From positions 310,001-374,000 of the forward strand of contig NZ_JACGXS010000002.1 in NCBI RefSeq assembly GCF_014117215.1: a DNA stretch of 64,000 nt, written 5' to 3'. The translations under genes and the position numbers were made by a program. This DNA is from Stenotrophomonas tumulicola (GTDB lineage Bacteria > Pseudomonadota > Gammaproteobacteria > Xanthomonadales > Xanthomonadaceae). The notes under the pieces are model-generated. The model ran no database searches and was not told the DNA's origin. It saw only the letters and a program-made list of their open reading frames with translations. The first letter of the stretch is position 1, and every line of letters begins with the position of its first letter. Positions 25,891 to 36,039 of this stretch are shown piece by piece.

Positions 25891-26829
25891 TCAAACGCTC
25901 AGCGCGTAACCGAACTGCTGCTTGAACTGTTCGTTGAACTCTTCGAAGGTGAAGCGCTGGTTCTGGGTGCCCGGGTGTTCCACCTTCAGTGCGCCCATCA
26001 GGTTGCCCATGCGGCCGATGGTCAGCCAGTCGAAATCCTTCTGGATGCCGAAGATCAGGCCGGCGCGGAACGCATCGCCGCAGCCGGTGGGGTCGACCAC
26101 GCGGCGCTCGTGCGCCGGCGGGATGTCGTAGCTCTTTTCCTGGGTGTGGATCACCGCGCCCTTCGGGCCACGGGTGGTGATGTAGGCCTTCACCCGGCTG
26201 ACGATCTCTTTTTCGTTCCAGCCCGTGCGCTCCTGCAGCAGGTTCGACTCGTAATCGTTCACCACCACGTAGTCGGACTGTTCGATGAAGGTGCGCAGCT
26301 CCGGGCCGTTGAACAGCGGCATGGCCTGGCCCGGATCGAAGATGAAGGGCACGCCGTCCTCGTGGAATTCCAGCGCGTTCTGGATCATGCCTTCGCGGCC
26401 GTCCGGGCCGACCAGGCCCAGGGTCACGCCGGGCACGTCGCGCACGTGGTTTTCATACGAACGCATCATCGCGCCGGGATGGAAAGCGGTGATCTGGTTG
26501 TTGTCGTGATCGGTCGTGATGAACGCCTGCGGGGTGAACAGCTCATCAATCACCCGTACGCGCGTCAGGTCGATGCCCAGGGCGTCGAAATGTTCGCGGT
26601 ACGGGCCGAAATCCGTGCCCACCGTGCCCATCGGGATCGGCGTGCCACCCAGCAGGTGCAGGTTGTAGGCGATGTTGCCGGCGCAGCCGCCGAACTCGCG
26701 ACGCATGCGCGGCACCAGGAACGAGACGTTCAGGATGTGCACCTTGTCCGGCAGGATGTGATTCTTGAACTGGTCCGGGAACACCATGATGGTGTCGAAG
26801 GCAAGAGAACCACAGATCAGAGCGGACAT
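25891..26829 (-). CDS. PfkB-family kinase, adenosine kinase-like
   Basis: 312-residue ribokinase-family sugar/nucleoside kinase. Seen: N-terminal MSALICGSLAFDTI, glycine motif FGGCAGNIAYNLHLLGG, and the C-terminal signature VDPTGCGDAFRAG with catalytic Asp. In Xanthomonadaceae such genes are usually annotated as adenosine kinase; sugar substrates remain possible. The start at 26829 is chosen from the conserved beginning; a longer frame upstream is low-quality. Divergent from mreB across a REP pair. Confidence 0.88.
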   Translation of the reverse strand: MSALICGSLAFDTIMVFPDQFKNHILPDKVHILNVSFLVPRMRREFGGCAGNIAYNLHLLGGTPIPMGTVGTDFGPYREHFDALGIDLTRVRVIDELFTPQAFITTDHDNNQITAFHPGAMMRSYENHVRDVPGVTLGLVGPDGREGMIQNALEFHEDGVPFIFDPGQAMPLFNGPELRTFIEQSDYVVVNDYESNLLQERTGWNEKEIVSRVKAYITTRGPKGAVIHTQEKSYDIPPAHERRVVDPTGCGDAFRAGLIFGIQKDFDWLTIGRMGNLMGALKVEHPGTQNQRFTFEEFNEQFKQQFGYALSV

Positions 26830-26940
26830 CGATGTAAGCCTATGCGGGAATGGGTGAGTGCTGGCCGCAGCGGCGGACAAGCAAACGGCGCCCGTGAGGC
26901 GCCCGACGGCGCAAAGGTTACCGGCTGGCGCGGCTGAAGG

Positions 26941-27020
26941 GTAGCGCCCGGCCATGCCCGGCGGATTGCCGCCCGGTGCGGCAGCGCACGTTGAGTTCGC
27001 CGGGCATGGCCTGGCGCTAC
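26941..27020. repeat. REP pair upstream of mreB
   Basis: Forward copy 26941-26963 and inverted copy 26999-27020 (one mismatch, GGCCTGGCG). The remaining 160 bases before mreB hold inverted CCGGCCG motifs and probably the mre promoter, not resolved. Confidence 0.85.
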
Positions 27021-27127
27021 GCTGGGGCCGCGACGGCCGGATACCGGCCGAAAGCCTGTGAATACGCGGTTTCGGCCGGATTTGTCCTTGCCCGCGAGGG
27101 GGCGGGTTGTTAGGCTTGTCTGCCTAA

Positions 27128-28234
<1,107 letters not shown>

Positions 28235-28355
28235 TCCCTTCCGGCCGGTAGCTGCCGTCGCGCCCTTCCGGCGTACCGGCCGCCCCTGTGGCGGCCTGGC
28301 ACCGGCGGGGCGCGGTCGTGTTCCCCTTCCGTTCCTTTTCCGCTGAAGCTGCAAC

Positions 28356-29378
28356 GTGCCGCCCTACGCAGGTCCACCCATCGCTTCCCGCTCCGGCGAC
28401 ACGGCCAGCCCGCTGCGGTTGCTGGCGTACCTGGTGCTGGCCATCGCCCTGATCGTCCTCGACGACCAGGCCAACTGGCTGCTGCGCCTGCGCGAACAGG
28501 CCAACGTGCTGGTGCAGCCGGCATGGAACCTCGCCGGGCTGCCGGGCAAGCTGGGCAACCAGGTGCGCGACAATGCGGCCAGCCACGGGCAACTGGTGGC
28601 TGACAACCGCGAACTGCGCAACCAGTTGCTGATCGCCAACGCGCGCCTGACCCGGCTGCAGACCGCCGCGCTGGACAACGCGCAGCTGCGCGAGCTGCTC
28701 AACGTCGCCGAGCGCAATGGACTGGACGTGCAGCTGGCGCCGATCCTGGATATCGACCTGGATCCGGTGAGGCAGCGCCTGGTGCTGGCCGCCGGCAGCC
28801 GCGAGGGCGTGCACGTCGGGCAGGCGGTGATCGACGCCGGTGGCTTGATGGGGCAGGTGATCAGCACCACCGGCAGCACCGCGACGGTGCTGCTGCTGAC
28901 CGATCCCGACCACGCCGTGCCGGTGACGGTGGCGCGCAACGGCGTGCGCCTGATCGTTTACGGGCGTGGCGATACGCTGGAACTGCGCGATATTCCCTTG
29001 AGCGCGGGCGTGGAAGTAGGCGATGAAATCGTCACCTCCGGCCTGGGCGGACGTTTCCCGGTCGGTTTTCCGGTCGGGACCATCGCCGCGTTGCGCCCGG
29101 ACGACAGCCATGCGTTCCTGGTGGGTGAGCTGAAGCCCGCCGCACAGCTGGATCGCGGCCGCGACGTGCTGCTGCTGCGTCCGGGAGCGGCCATCCGCCT
29201 GCCCGAAGGGCCCATCGCCCCGGCGCCATCCTCCACCGAACCGGCCCCCACCGCATCGGCCGCCGTCGCACCTACGGCTCCGGCACCTGCTCCGGTAGCG
29301 CCGGGCCATGCCCGGCGGCCCCCCTCCGGCGCCGCAGATGCCGGGGCGCCCACGGCAGCTCAGCAGGTGCGCCCATGA
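28356..29378 (+). CDS. mreC: Rod-shape-determining protein MreC with REP-encoded tail segment
   Basis: 340-residue bitopic protein linking MreB to PBP2. Seen: one membrane helix (about 22-40), periplasmic coiled coil (about 65-110, LVADNRELRNQLLIANARL), and two beta domains (VGQAVIDAGGLMGQVI, GDEIVTSGLGGRFPVG). GTG start. The C-terminal extension of about 55 residues is Ala/Pro rich and contains VAPGHARR (residues 314-321), translated from a complete in-frame REP. It overlaps mreD by 4 bases. Confidence 0.95.
   Translation: MPPYAGPPIASRSGDTASPLRLLAYLVLAIALIVLDDQANWLLRLREQANVLVQPAWNLAGLPGKLGNQVRDNAASHGQLVADNRELRNQLLIANARLTRLQTAALDNAQLRELLNVAERNGLDVQLAPILDIDLDPVRQRLVLAAGSREGVHVGQAVIDAGGLMGQVISTTGSTATVLLLTDPDHAVPVTVARNGVRLIVYGRGDTLELRDIPLSAGVEVGDEIVTSGLGGRFPVGFPVGTIAALRPDDSHAFLVGELKPAAQLDRGRDVLLLRPGAAIRLPEGPIAPAPSSTEPAPTASAAVAPTAPAPAPVAPGHARRPPSGAADAGAPTAAQQVRP
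29295..29317 (+). repeat. REP element inside mreC coding sequence
   Basis: Complete GTAG-type REP in frame: codons GTA GCG CCG GGC CAT GCC CGG CGG (Val-Ala-Pro-Gly-His-Ala-Arg-Arg). It lies in the disordered tail, so the reading frame and function can tolerate it. Confidence 0.95.
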
Positions 29379-29860
29379 GCCGCCTGCGCGACAACCGCTG
29401 GGTGCTTCCGGCCAGCCTGGTGGTGACCCTGATGCTGGGCCTGCTGCCGTTGCCCACGCTGCTGCAACCACTGCGCCCGTACTGGCTGGCACTGGTGCTG
29501 GCCTACTGGGTCATCGAAGCGCCCGAACGCGTCGGCCTGGGCTTGGCCTTTGCCAGCGGCATCATCGCCGACCTGCTCTACGGCGGCCTGCTGGGCGAAC
29601 AGGCACTGCGCCTGACGATCCTGGCCTTCATCCTGCAGCGCTTCCGCGCCCGCATCCGCTTCTTCCCGATGTCGCAGCAGATGCTCGCCATTGGCGGCCT
29701 GCTGCTCAACGACCGCATCATCAGTGCGGTGATCCACGTGCTGGTGGGCGAGCCGACCCTGCCGTGGGCCTACTGGTGGGCGCCGCTGCTGGGCATGGCG
29801 CTGTGGCCGCTGGTGTTCGTGCTGCTGGATGCAGTGCGCTTCGGACGTCGCGGGCGCTGA
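29375..29860 (+). CDS. mreD: Rod-shape-determining membrane protein MreD
   Basis: 161-residue integral membrane protein of the elongasome with about five hydrophobic helices (VLPASLVVTLMLGLLPLP, YWLALVLAYWVIEAPE, GLGLAFASGIIADLLYG and two more). The family hallmark GLGLAFASGIIADLLYGGLLGE is present. Starts inside the mreC stop (ATGA overlap at 29375-29378) and ends one base before mrdA, so translational coupling is likely. Confidence 0.95.
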   Translation: MSRLRDNRWVLPASLVVTLMLGLLPLPTLLQPLRPYWLALVLAYWVIEAPERVGLGLAFASGIIADLLYGGLLGEQALRLTILAFILQRFRARIRFFPMSQQMLAIGGLLLNDRIISAVIHVLVGEPTLPWAYWWAPLLGMALWPLVFVLLDAVRFGRRGR

Positions 29861-29861
29861 C

Positions 29862-31964
29862 ATGAACAGTCGCCGCGCGGTCAAGAACCCGCACGCCGAG
29901 GCCGAGCAGTTCCGCCGCCGCGCGGTGCTGGGCTTCCTGGGCGTGCTGCTGTGCCTGGGCGGGCTGGGCGCGTGGTATTTCAAGCTGCAGGTGCTGGACC
30001 ACGAGGTCTATGCCACGCGTTCGGAAGCCAACCGCATCAAGCCGCGCCCGGTGGTTCCCGGCCGCGGCATGATCTACGACCGCAATGGCCGCCTGCTGGC
30101 CGAAAACGTGCCCGCCTTCCGCCTGGACATCACCCCGGACAAGGTCACGGACATGGAGGCCACGCTGGCGGAGCTGGGCAAGATCATCGCGCTGACGCCG
30201 GAAGAGATCGAAACGTTCAACAAATCACGCAAGGCCCGCCGCAGCTTCCTGCCGGTCACCCTGAAGCTGCGCGTGAACGATGAAGAGATGGCGCGCTTCG
30301 CGGTGGACCGCTGGCGTTTCCCCGGCGTGGAGCTGGAGCCGTACCTGACCCGGCGCTACCCCTTCGGCGACCTGTTCGCGCATATCGTCGGTTACGTGGG
30401 CCGGGTGGACGACAAGGACCTGGAGATCCTGGGCGAAGGCAATGCTGCGCTTACCCATATCGGCAAGTCCGGGCTGGAGCGCTATTACGAGCAGCAGCTG
30501 CGTGGCAAGGTGGGCTACGAGCAGGTGGAAACCAACGTGCAGGGACGTGCGATCCGCACCGTCGGCCGCGTGGCCGCGCAGTCCGGCGCGGATTTGCGCC
30601 TGTCCATCGATGCCGACCTGCAGCGCGCCATGGTGGCCGCCTTCGGCGAGTTCGAAGGCGCCGCAGTGGCGATGGACCCGCGCACCGGTGAGGTGCTGGC
30701 GATGGTCAGCCTGCCGTCCTACGACCCGAACCTGTTCGTCAACGGCATCTCCCATGCCGATTTCAAAGCCCTCAACGACAATCCATCGCGGCCGCAGTTC
30801 AACCGTCTGGTGCTGGGCGGCGTCGCGCCGGGTTCGACCATCAAGCCGCTGATCGGCCTGGCCGGGCTGGACAGCGGCGTGCGCAAGCCGGAGGACAGGA
30901 TCCTGTCCACGGGCATGTTCTACCTGCCGGGCACCTCGCGCGGCTGGGGCGACGCCAACCGTGGCGGCCATGGCTGGACCGACCTGCGCAAATCCATCAC
31001 CCAGTCGGTGAACACGTATTACTACAAGCTGGCGCTGGACATGGGCATCGAGCGCTTCGACCAGTACATGGGGTATTACGGCTTCGGCACGCCGACCGGC
31101 ATCGACCTGACCGGCGAGATTGGCGGCATCCTGCCGTCGCCGGCGTACAAGGCCAAGACCCGCAAGGAGCGCTGGTATCCCGGCGACACGGTCAACATCA
31201 GCATCGGCCAGGGCGACTGGAAGGTCACCCCGCTGCAACTGGTGCACGGCGTGGGCGGCATCGCCAATGGCCAGCTGCGCCAGCCGCACCTGGTGATGCA
31301 GCAACGCGCCGGGTTCGATACCGACTGGGTGGTCACCCCGGCCGGGGAGAGCAAGCCGGTCAGCCCCAGCCCGTCCAACCTGCAGGCGGTGCGCGAAGGC
31401 ATGATCGGCACCATGCGTCCCGGTGGCAGCGGCGCACGCGCGGCGGCTGGCGCGCCCTATACGATGGCCGGCAAGACCGGCACCGCGCAGGTGATCAGCC
31501 GCAAGGGCACCGCGGCGGTGAACCCGAAGAACCTGCCGCTGCACCTGCGCCACCGCGCGCTGTTCGTGGGTTTCGCGCCGGCTGAAGATCCGGTCATTGC
31601 GCTGGCGATTGCGGTTGAAGGCGGCGGCTACGGCGGTTCGGCGGCGGCACCCATCGCACGTAAGGTGTTCGATGCATGGTTGCTGGGCAAGATGCCTGAT
31701 GGCGTGTTGCCGCTGGATGCCGAGCGCGGCACCACGGCACTGGGCGCGACGGCGTTCGACAACGAAGACCGCGCCGCGCGCGCTGCCGGTGACGCGGCGG
31801 CATTGGCGTTGGGTGAGCTGCCGATCGAGATTGGCGTGCCGGCCGTGGCCCCCGTAGCGCCGAGCCATGCTCGGCGGCAGCCCGACACCGAGCATGGCTC
31901 GGCGCTACAGGAGCGGCCGGACGCCGACCGTGACCGTACGTTACCGGAGCCCCCCACGCGATGA
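29862..31964 (+). CDS. mrdA: Penicillin-binding protein 2 (MrdA) with REP-encoded C-terminal tail
   Basis: 700-residue class B PBP, the transpeptidase of lateral wall growth, partnered with RodA. Seen: cytoplasmic tail and one membrane helix (about 25-45), dimerisation/pedestal domain with RGMIYDRNGRLLAENVPAF, active-site SxxK in APGSTIKPLIG (about 328), SxN in ITQSVNTYYYK, KTG in MAGKTGTAQV. Beyond the catalytic domain, residues 665-683 are VAPSHARRQ...HGSALQ, the translation of two facing REP copies. It overlaps rodA by 4 bases. Confidence 0.96.
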   Translation: MNSRRAVKNPHAEAEQFRRRAVLGFLGVLLCLGGLGAWYFKLQVLDHEVYATRSEANRIKPRPVVPGRGMIYDRNGRLLAENVPAFRLDITPDKVTDMEATLAELGKIIALTPEEIETFNKSRKARRSFLPVTLKLRVNDEEMARFAVDRWRFPGVELEPYLTRRYPFGDLFAHIVGYVGRVDDKDLEILGEGNAALTHIGKSGLERYYEQQLRGKVGYEQVETNVQGRAIRTVGRVAAQSGADLRLSIDADLQRAMVAAFGEFEGAAVAMDPRTGEVLAMVSLPSYDPNLFVNGISHADFKALNDNPSRPQFNRLVLGGVAPGSTIKPLIGLAGLDSGVRKPEDRILSTGMFYLPGTSRGWGDANRGGHGWTDLRKSITQSVNTYYYKLALDMGIERFDQYMGYYGFGTPTGIDLTGEIGGILPSPAYKAKTRKERWYPGDTVNISIGQGDWKVTPLQLVHGVGGIANGQLRQPHLVMQQRAGFDTDWVVTPAGESKPVSPSPSNLQAVREGMIGTMRPGGSGARAAAGAPYTMAGKTGTAQVISRKGTAAVNPKNLPLHLRHRALFVGFAPAEDPVIALAIAVEGGGYGGSAAAPIARKVFDAWLLGKMPDGVLPLDAERGTTALGATAFDNEDRAARAAGDAAALALGELPIEIGVPAVAPVAPSHARRQPDTEHGSALQERPDADRDRTLPEPPTR
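31854..31908. repeat. REP pair inside mrdA coding sequence
   Basis: Forward GAGCCATGCTCGGC-type copy 31854-31876 and inverted partner 31886-31908 (CTAC end), both translated in the mrdA frame as VAPSHARR and EHGSALQ. About 19 residues of the PBP2 tail derive from repeats. Confidence 0.95.
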
Positions 31965-33073
31965 AGGACATCCTGCGTTGGGCTGGCGACATGCTGCGGC
32001 GGTTCTTCAGCACCCTGGACTGGGTGCTGTGCGCAGCCCTGGGCGCGCTGATGCTGATCGGGCTGGCGACGCTGAAAAGCGCTGGCGGCGATGGGCTGGT
32101 GATGGCGCAGGGAATCCGTTTCGCCGTCGGCCTGGCGGCCCTGTGGGCGATTTCGCGCGTGCCCATCCTGCGCATCCGCTCGGCCACGCCGCTGATCTAT
32201 GCGGTGTCGATGATCCCGCTGCTGGCGGTGTTCGTGCTGGGTACCGGCAAGTACGGGCGCCAGTGGCTGGACCTGAAATTCTTCTACCTGCAGCCGGCTG
32301 AACTGCTGAAAGTCAGCCTGCCGATGATGGTGGCCTGGTACCTGCATCGCATGCCGCTGCCGCCACGCTTCAGCACGGTGATGATGAGCCTGGTGATCAT
32401 CGGCATACCCACCGCGCTGGTGATGCTGCAGCCGGATTTCGGTACCGGCGTGCTGATCGCCGCCAGCGGCGTGTTCGTGCTGTTGCTGGCGGGCCTGCCA
32501 TGGTGGTGGGTGGGGCTGGGCGTGGGCGGGGTGGCCGCGGTGGCACCCGTCGCCTGGTTCTGGTTGCTGATGCCATACCAGAAGGACCGCATCATGATGT
32601 TCCTGGACCCGGAGATGGACGCGTTGGGTGCAGGCTGGAACATCATCCAGTCCAAGATTGCCATCGGTTCGGGCGGCCTGGATGGCAAGGGCTGGGGGCA
32701 GGGATCACAGTCGCACCTGAACTTCATTCCCGAGCAGACCACCGACTTCGCCTTTTCCGTGCTCAGCGAGGAATTCGGCTGGATCGGCGTGGCCACCGTG
32801 CTGCTGCTGTACCTGGTGGTGATCGGGCGCTGCCTGTGGATCGCCAGCCAGTCGCGCGATTCGTACTCGCGGCTGCTGGCCGGGTCGACCGGGCTGGCGT
32901 TCTTCGTCTACGTGCTGGTCAACGGCGGCATGATTTCCGGCGTGCTGCCGGTGGTGGGCGTGCCGATGCCGCTGATCAGCTACGGCGGCACCTCGGCGGT
33001 GTCGCTGCTGGCCGGCTTCGGGTTGGTGATGGCAGTGCGCAGCCACAACCCCGTGCACGGTGGTTACCGTTGA
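31961..33073 (+). CDS. rodA: Rod-shape peptidoglycan glycosyltransferase RodA (MrdB)
   Basis: 370-residue SEDS-family polymerase with about ten membrane helices, working with PBP2. Seen: YGRQWLDLKFFYLQPAELLK (the SEDS WxP-type loop), LQPDFGTGVLI, the NFIPEQTTDFAFSVLSEEFG motif with the catalytic Asp region, and the C-terminal PLISYGGTSAVSLLAGFG. Full length. Starts within the mrdA stop codon. Last gene of the tightly packed part of the cluster. Confidence 0.97.
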   Translation: MKDILRWAGDMLRRFFSTLDWVLCAALGALMLIGLATLKSAGGDGLVMAQGIRFAVGLAALWAISRVPILRIRSATPLIYAVSMIPLLAVFVLGTGKYGRQWLDLKFFYLQPAELLKVSLPMMVAWYLHRMPLPPRFSTVMMSLVIIGIPTALVMLQPDFGTGVLIAASGVFVLLLAGLPWWWVGLGVGGVAAVAPVAWFWLLMPYQKDRIMMFLDPEMDALGAGWNIIQSKIAIGSGGLDGKGWGQGSQSHLNFIPEQTTDFAFSVLSEEFGWIGVATVLLLYLVVIGRCLWIASQSRDSYSRLLAGSTGLAFFVYVLVNGGMISGVLPVVGVPMPLISYGGTSAVSLLAGFGLVMAVRSHNPVHGGYR

Positions 33074-33297
33074 ATCTACTCATCATCTTGTGAAGGCGTC
33101 CCATCTCAAATGCGGTGAAGGTCACACTTTCAACCATTCTTGGGCCCAACCGATGGACTTGTCGCAATTGGCCTGCACAATGGCGGCCCGTCAGTTCGGC
33201 GCGCCATCACGGCGCTGACGCATGACGGGATGCAACAAGACCTCACGTTGGCCATCTGCTCTGGGGAGACGCAGGCGGCTGTATCGCAAGGTCCGAC
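33074..33297. other. Gene-free stretch after rodA, possible RNA gene
   Basis: No convincing ORF on either strand. Contains short inverted motifs (GGCGCGCCATCACGGCGC around 33199-33216) and leads straight into a strong forward terminator. It is either a long 3' UTR of the mre-mrd operon or a small RNA ending at that terminator. Confidence 0.4.
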
Positions 33298-33350
33298 AAG
33301 CCGGTTGCGCCAATTCAGGGGGTGGGGGCGCAACCGGCTTTTGTCGTTTT
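33298..33350 (+). terminator. Strong intrinsic terminator
   Basis: 14-base perfect stem AAGCCGGTTGCGCC (33298-33311) / GGCGCAACCGGCTT (33327-33340) followed by TTGTCGTTTTT. The loop is AATTCAGGGGGTGGG. Forward-oriented, so it ends either the mreB-rodA transcript or a small RNA upstream. Confidence 0.8.
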
Positions 33351-33378
33351 TCCGCTATCCGCGTTGGGTGACGCTTTG

Positions 33379-33454
33379 GTAGAGCGGGTCCATGACCCGC
33401 TGCCGTTGGCGCGATGGTGGAAATGAGAGCAAGCGGGTCATGGACCCGCTCTAC
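33379..33454. repeat. Facing REP pair, AGCGGGTC subtype
   Basis: Forward copy 33379-33402 (GTAGAGCGGGTC-CAT-GACCCGCT) and its inverted partner 33432-33454 ending CTAC. Together they can form one long hairpin of about 76 bases. Confidence 0.9.
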
Positions 33455-33521
33455 CGGCTTTCATCTTGCTATTCATGGTCTTAGGGGTTTTATTTCATCC
33501 ATGACCTGCTAACCTGCGGCG

Positions 33522-34670
33522 ATGATCCGACGTTCCCTGGCCTGCATGCTTACCCTCGGCCTGGTCGCCTGTGCGACCCAGCCGTCGAGTCCTCCATCGC
33601 CTTCGCAGGCAACCGTGGCCCCGCACAAGCCGGGCAGCGGACAGAACAAGGGGCCGGCCGAAGCCGCACCCGAAGCGGCGGCAGCCACCGCGCCCCCGGT
33701 CGACCTGACCCCGGTGCCGTTCGAGACCGCACGCGCCAACTTCATCCGCGATACCGCCGCCGCGCACCGGCTGGACCCGGCCTACATCACCCGCATCCTT
33801 GACCAGGCGCAGGTGCGCCAGCCGATCATCGCCGCCATGTCCCGCCCGGCCGAACGGGTAAAACCGTGGAACGAGTACCGGCCGATCTTCATAAGCCAGG
33901 CGCGTATCGACGGCGGCAGGAAATTCCTGGCCCAGCACCGCGATGAGCTGATGCGCGTGCAGCAGCGCACCGGTGTGCCGGCCGAAGTGATCGTGTCCAT
34001 CATCGGCGTGGAAACCAGCTACGGCGCCAACACCGGCAGCCATCGCGTGCTGGATGCGCTGTATACGCTGGCGTTCTATTACCCGCGCAGCGGCGATCCG
34101 GCCAAGCTGGAACGCGAAGTGCGCCGCGAACTGTTCTTCCGCGATGAACTGGCCAAGCTGTTCACCCTGGCACGCGACGAGAAACTGGACATCACCGCAC
34201 TGAAGGGCAGCTATGCCGGTGCGATGGGCATGGGCCAGTTCATGCCCTCCAGCTACCTGGATTTCGCCGTGGACGGCAATGGCGATGGCCGCCGCGACCT
34301 GTTCAACAGCTATGACGACGTGTTTTCCTCCATCGCCAATTACTTCGTGAAGAAGGGCGGTTGGGTGCGCGGTGGGCAGGTGGCCGTACCGGCCACGCTG
34401 GATGCCGGCCGCGAAGCGTTCAATCCCACCGAATGGACGCCGACGTGGTCGCTGGCCGATCTGGCCCAGCGTGGTTACCACCCGTCCGCACCGGTGCAGG
34501 CCGGTGCCACGGCCACCCCCATCACGCTGGAAGGCAGCACCGGCACGCAGTACTGGCTGGGCTTCCAGAACTACTACGCCATTACCCGTTACAACATCTC
34601 CAAGATGTATGCGATGGCGGTGTTCCAGCTGTCGCAGGCCATCGCAGGTGAGGAGCTGCCGCCGGCATGA
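33522..34670 (+). CDS. mltB: Membrane-bound lytic murein transglycosylase B (MltB)
   Basis: 382-residue lipoprotein that cleaves glycan strands of peptidoglycan to 1,6-anhydro products. Lipobox LVACA (Cys 16), a Pro/Ala linker (20-60), then the SLT_2 domain with catalytic Glu in SIIGVETSYGANTGSHRVLD, AMGMGQFMPSSYL, and the Ca-binding-like DGNGDGRRDLFNS. Continues the cell-wall cluster and overlaps rlpA by 4 bases. Confidence 0.96.
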   Translation: MIRRSLACMLTLGLVACATQPSSPPSPSQATVAPHKPGSGQNKGPAEAAPEAAAATAPPVDLTPVPFETARANFIRDTAAAHRLDPAYITRILDQAQVRQPIIAAMSRPAERVKPWNEYRPIFISQARIDGGRKFLAQHRDELMRVQQRTGVPAEVIVSIIGVETSYGANTGSHRVLDALYTLAFYYPRSGDPAKLEREVRRELFFRDELAKLFTLARDEKLDITALKGSYAGAMGMGQFMPSSYLDFAVDGNGDGRRDLFNSYDDVFSSIANYFVKKGGWVRGGQVAVPATLDAGREAFNPTEWTPTWSLADLAQRGYHPSAPVQAGATATPITLEGSTGTQYWLGFQNYYAITRYNISKMYAMAVFQLSQAIAGEELPPA

Positions 34671-35923
34671 ATATCAAATGGCTTGTCCCCGGGCTACTGA
34701 TCCTTGCACTGGCTGCCTGCAGCAGCGCACCGCAGAAACCTGGCGGAAAGGCCAGCACGGGCAAGCCAGCCAGCACGGTGGTGCAGGGCAAGGGCACGCG
34801 CCCGGCACACTGCCCGGAAGGGTCACCGTATGCCGCCGCGCAGGAAGACCTGGGCACGCGCGGCAACTACACCCGTGGCGGGTTGTACAAGCCGGGGGTG
34901 AAGGACACCACGCCCAGCTACGTGCCCAACGTGGCCTGCATCCCCGAACCCATTGTGCAGGACCTGTCGCGCTCGCCGGTGGGCAACAAGAGCCCGTATG
35001 AAGTGCTGGGCAAGAAGTACAAGGTGATGGACAGCACCAAGGGCTATGCGGAGAAGGGCACCGCGTCCTATTACGGTGCGAAGTTCCATGGCCGGCTGAC
35101 CTCCAACCGCGAGGTCTACGACATGTACCAGTTCACCGCCGCGCACAAGACGCTGCCGCTGCCCAGCTTCGCCCGCGTCACCAACCTGGACAATGGCGAA
35201 TCGGTGATCGTGCGGGTGAACGACCGCGGCCCGTTCCACGATGGCCGCGTGATCGACCTCAGCTACGCCGCCGCAGTGCGCCTGGGCATCACCCAGCGCG
35301 GCACCGGCAACGTGGAAGTACGCGCGCTGCAGCCGGGCGAGGGCAACCTGCTGGCCGATGCCAAGCCCAGCCGCGCCGAACGCCGTGCAACCGCCGCAGC
35401 CACTGCGATCCCTGCACGCCCTGCATCTCCTGCCGCCACCGCCACCACGATCGCTGCACCCTCGGCCATCGATACGCTGGTGGAACGCCTGCCGGCCACG
35501 CCCGGGCCTGCAACTTCGGAACACCTGCCCGGCCCCCTCCGGTCTGCTGTTGCTTCTGAACACCTGCCGGCCACCCCCCGGCCTGCCGTTGCTTCGGTAG
35601 AGCGGGGCCATGCCCCGCTGCCGTTGGCCGCACCGCCCACCCCATCCGTGGCCGATGCACACGCCACGCCCACCGTGTCGCAACAGGTCCTGGGCACCGT
35701 CCTGCTGCAGGTCGCCAGCTTCGCCAGCCGCGACAATGCGGCGCGTGCACAGGGCCAGCTGACCGCGGCGGGCATTGTCGGCGCCACCATCAGCGACATC
35801 GCCGCAGGCGGCCGCACCCTGTGGCGCCTGCGCGTGCCCGCCAGCGATTCCAACAGCGCCGCGGAACTTGCCGGTCGCATTTCCGGTCTGGGATTCGGAT
35901 CGCCGCAGATCGTCCGCGACTGA
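34667..35923 (+). CDS. rlpA: Septal ring lytic transglycosylase RlpA with SPOR domain and REP-encoded linker
   Basis: 418-residue lipoprotein (lipobox LAACS, Cys 18). Double-psi beta-barrel catalytic domain about 125-215 (GTASYYGAKFHGR, VNDRGPFHDGRVIDLS), long Ala/Pro/Thr linker (about 225-340), C-terminal SPOR domain about 345-418 (LLQVASFASRDNAARAQ) that binds denuded glycan at the septum. Linker residues 311-318 (VERGHAPL) are the translation of an in-frame REP, and neighbouring TSEHLPG/ASEHLPA repeats suggest further slippage. Overlaps mltB. Confidence 0.95.
   Translation: MNIKWLVPGLLILALAACSSAPQKPGGKASTGKPASTVVQGKGTRPAHCPEGSPYAAAQEDLGTRGNYTRGGLYKPGVKDTTPSYVPNVACIPEPIVQDLSRSPVGNKSPYEVLGKKYKVMDSTKGYAEKGTASYYGAKFHGRLTSNREVYDMYQFTAAHKTLPLPSFARVTNLDNGESVIVRVNDRGPFHDGRVIDLSYAAAVRLGITQRGTGNVEVRALQPGEGNLLADAKPSRAERRATAAATAIPARPASPAATATTIAAPSAIDTLVERLPATPGPATSEHLPGPLRSAVASEHLPATPRPAVASVERGHAPLPLAAPPTPSVADAHATPTVSQQVLGTVLLQVASFASRDNAARAQGQLTAAGIVGATISDIAAGGRTLWRLRVPASDSNSAAELAGRISGLGFGSPQIVRD
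35597..35620 (+). repeat. REP element inside rlpA coding sequence
   Basis: AGCGGGGC-CAT-GCCCCGCT subtype with GTAG at 35597, in frame as Val-Glu-Arg-Gly-His-Ala-Pro-Leu in the linker between the barrel and SPOR domains. Confidence 0.93.
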
Positions 35924-36039
35924 TCCATCGCGGTGGGCTGCGCCTGCCGCGTCCTGCCTGTCGCGACGGCCTACAATGGTCGTCTTCAACGCGTTAACTG
36001 CTTTATTCGTCTTTGGCCGTACCAGGAGCCTGCCGTCCC

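Noticed and set aside
33140-33382. 80-codon open frame after rodA
   Set aside because: It crosses the strong terminator and a REP, and its translation has no protein-like features.
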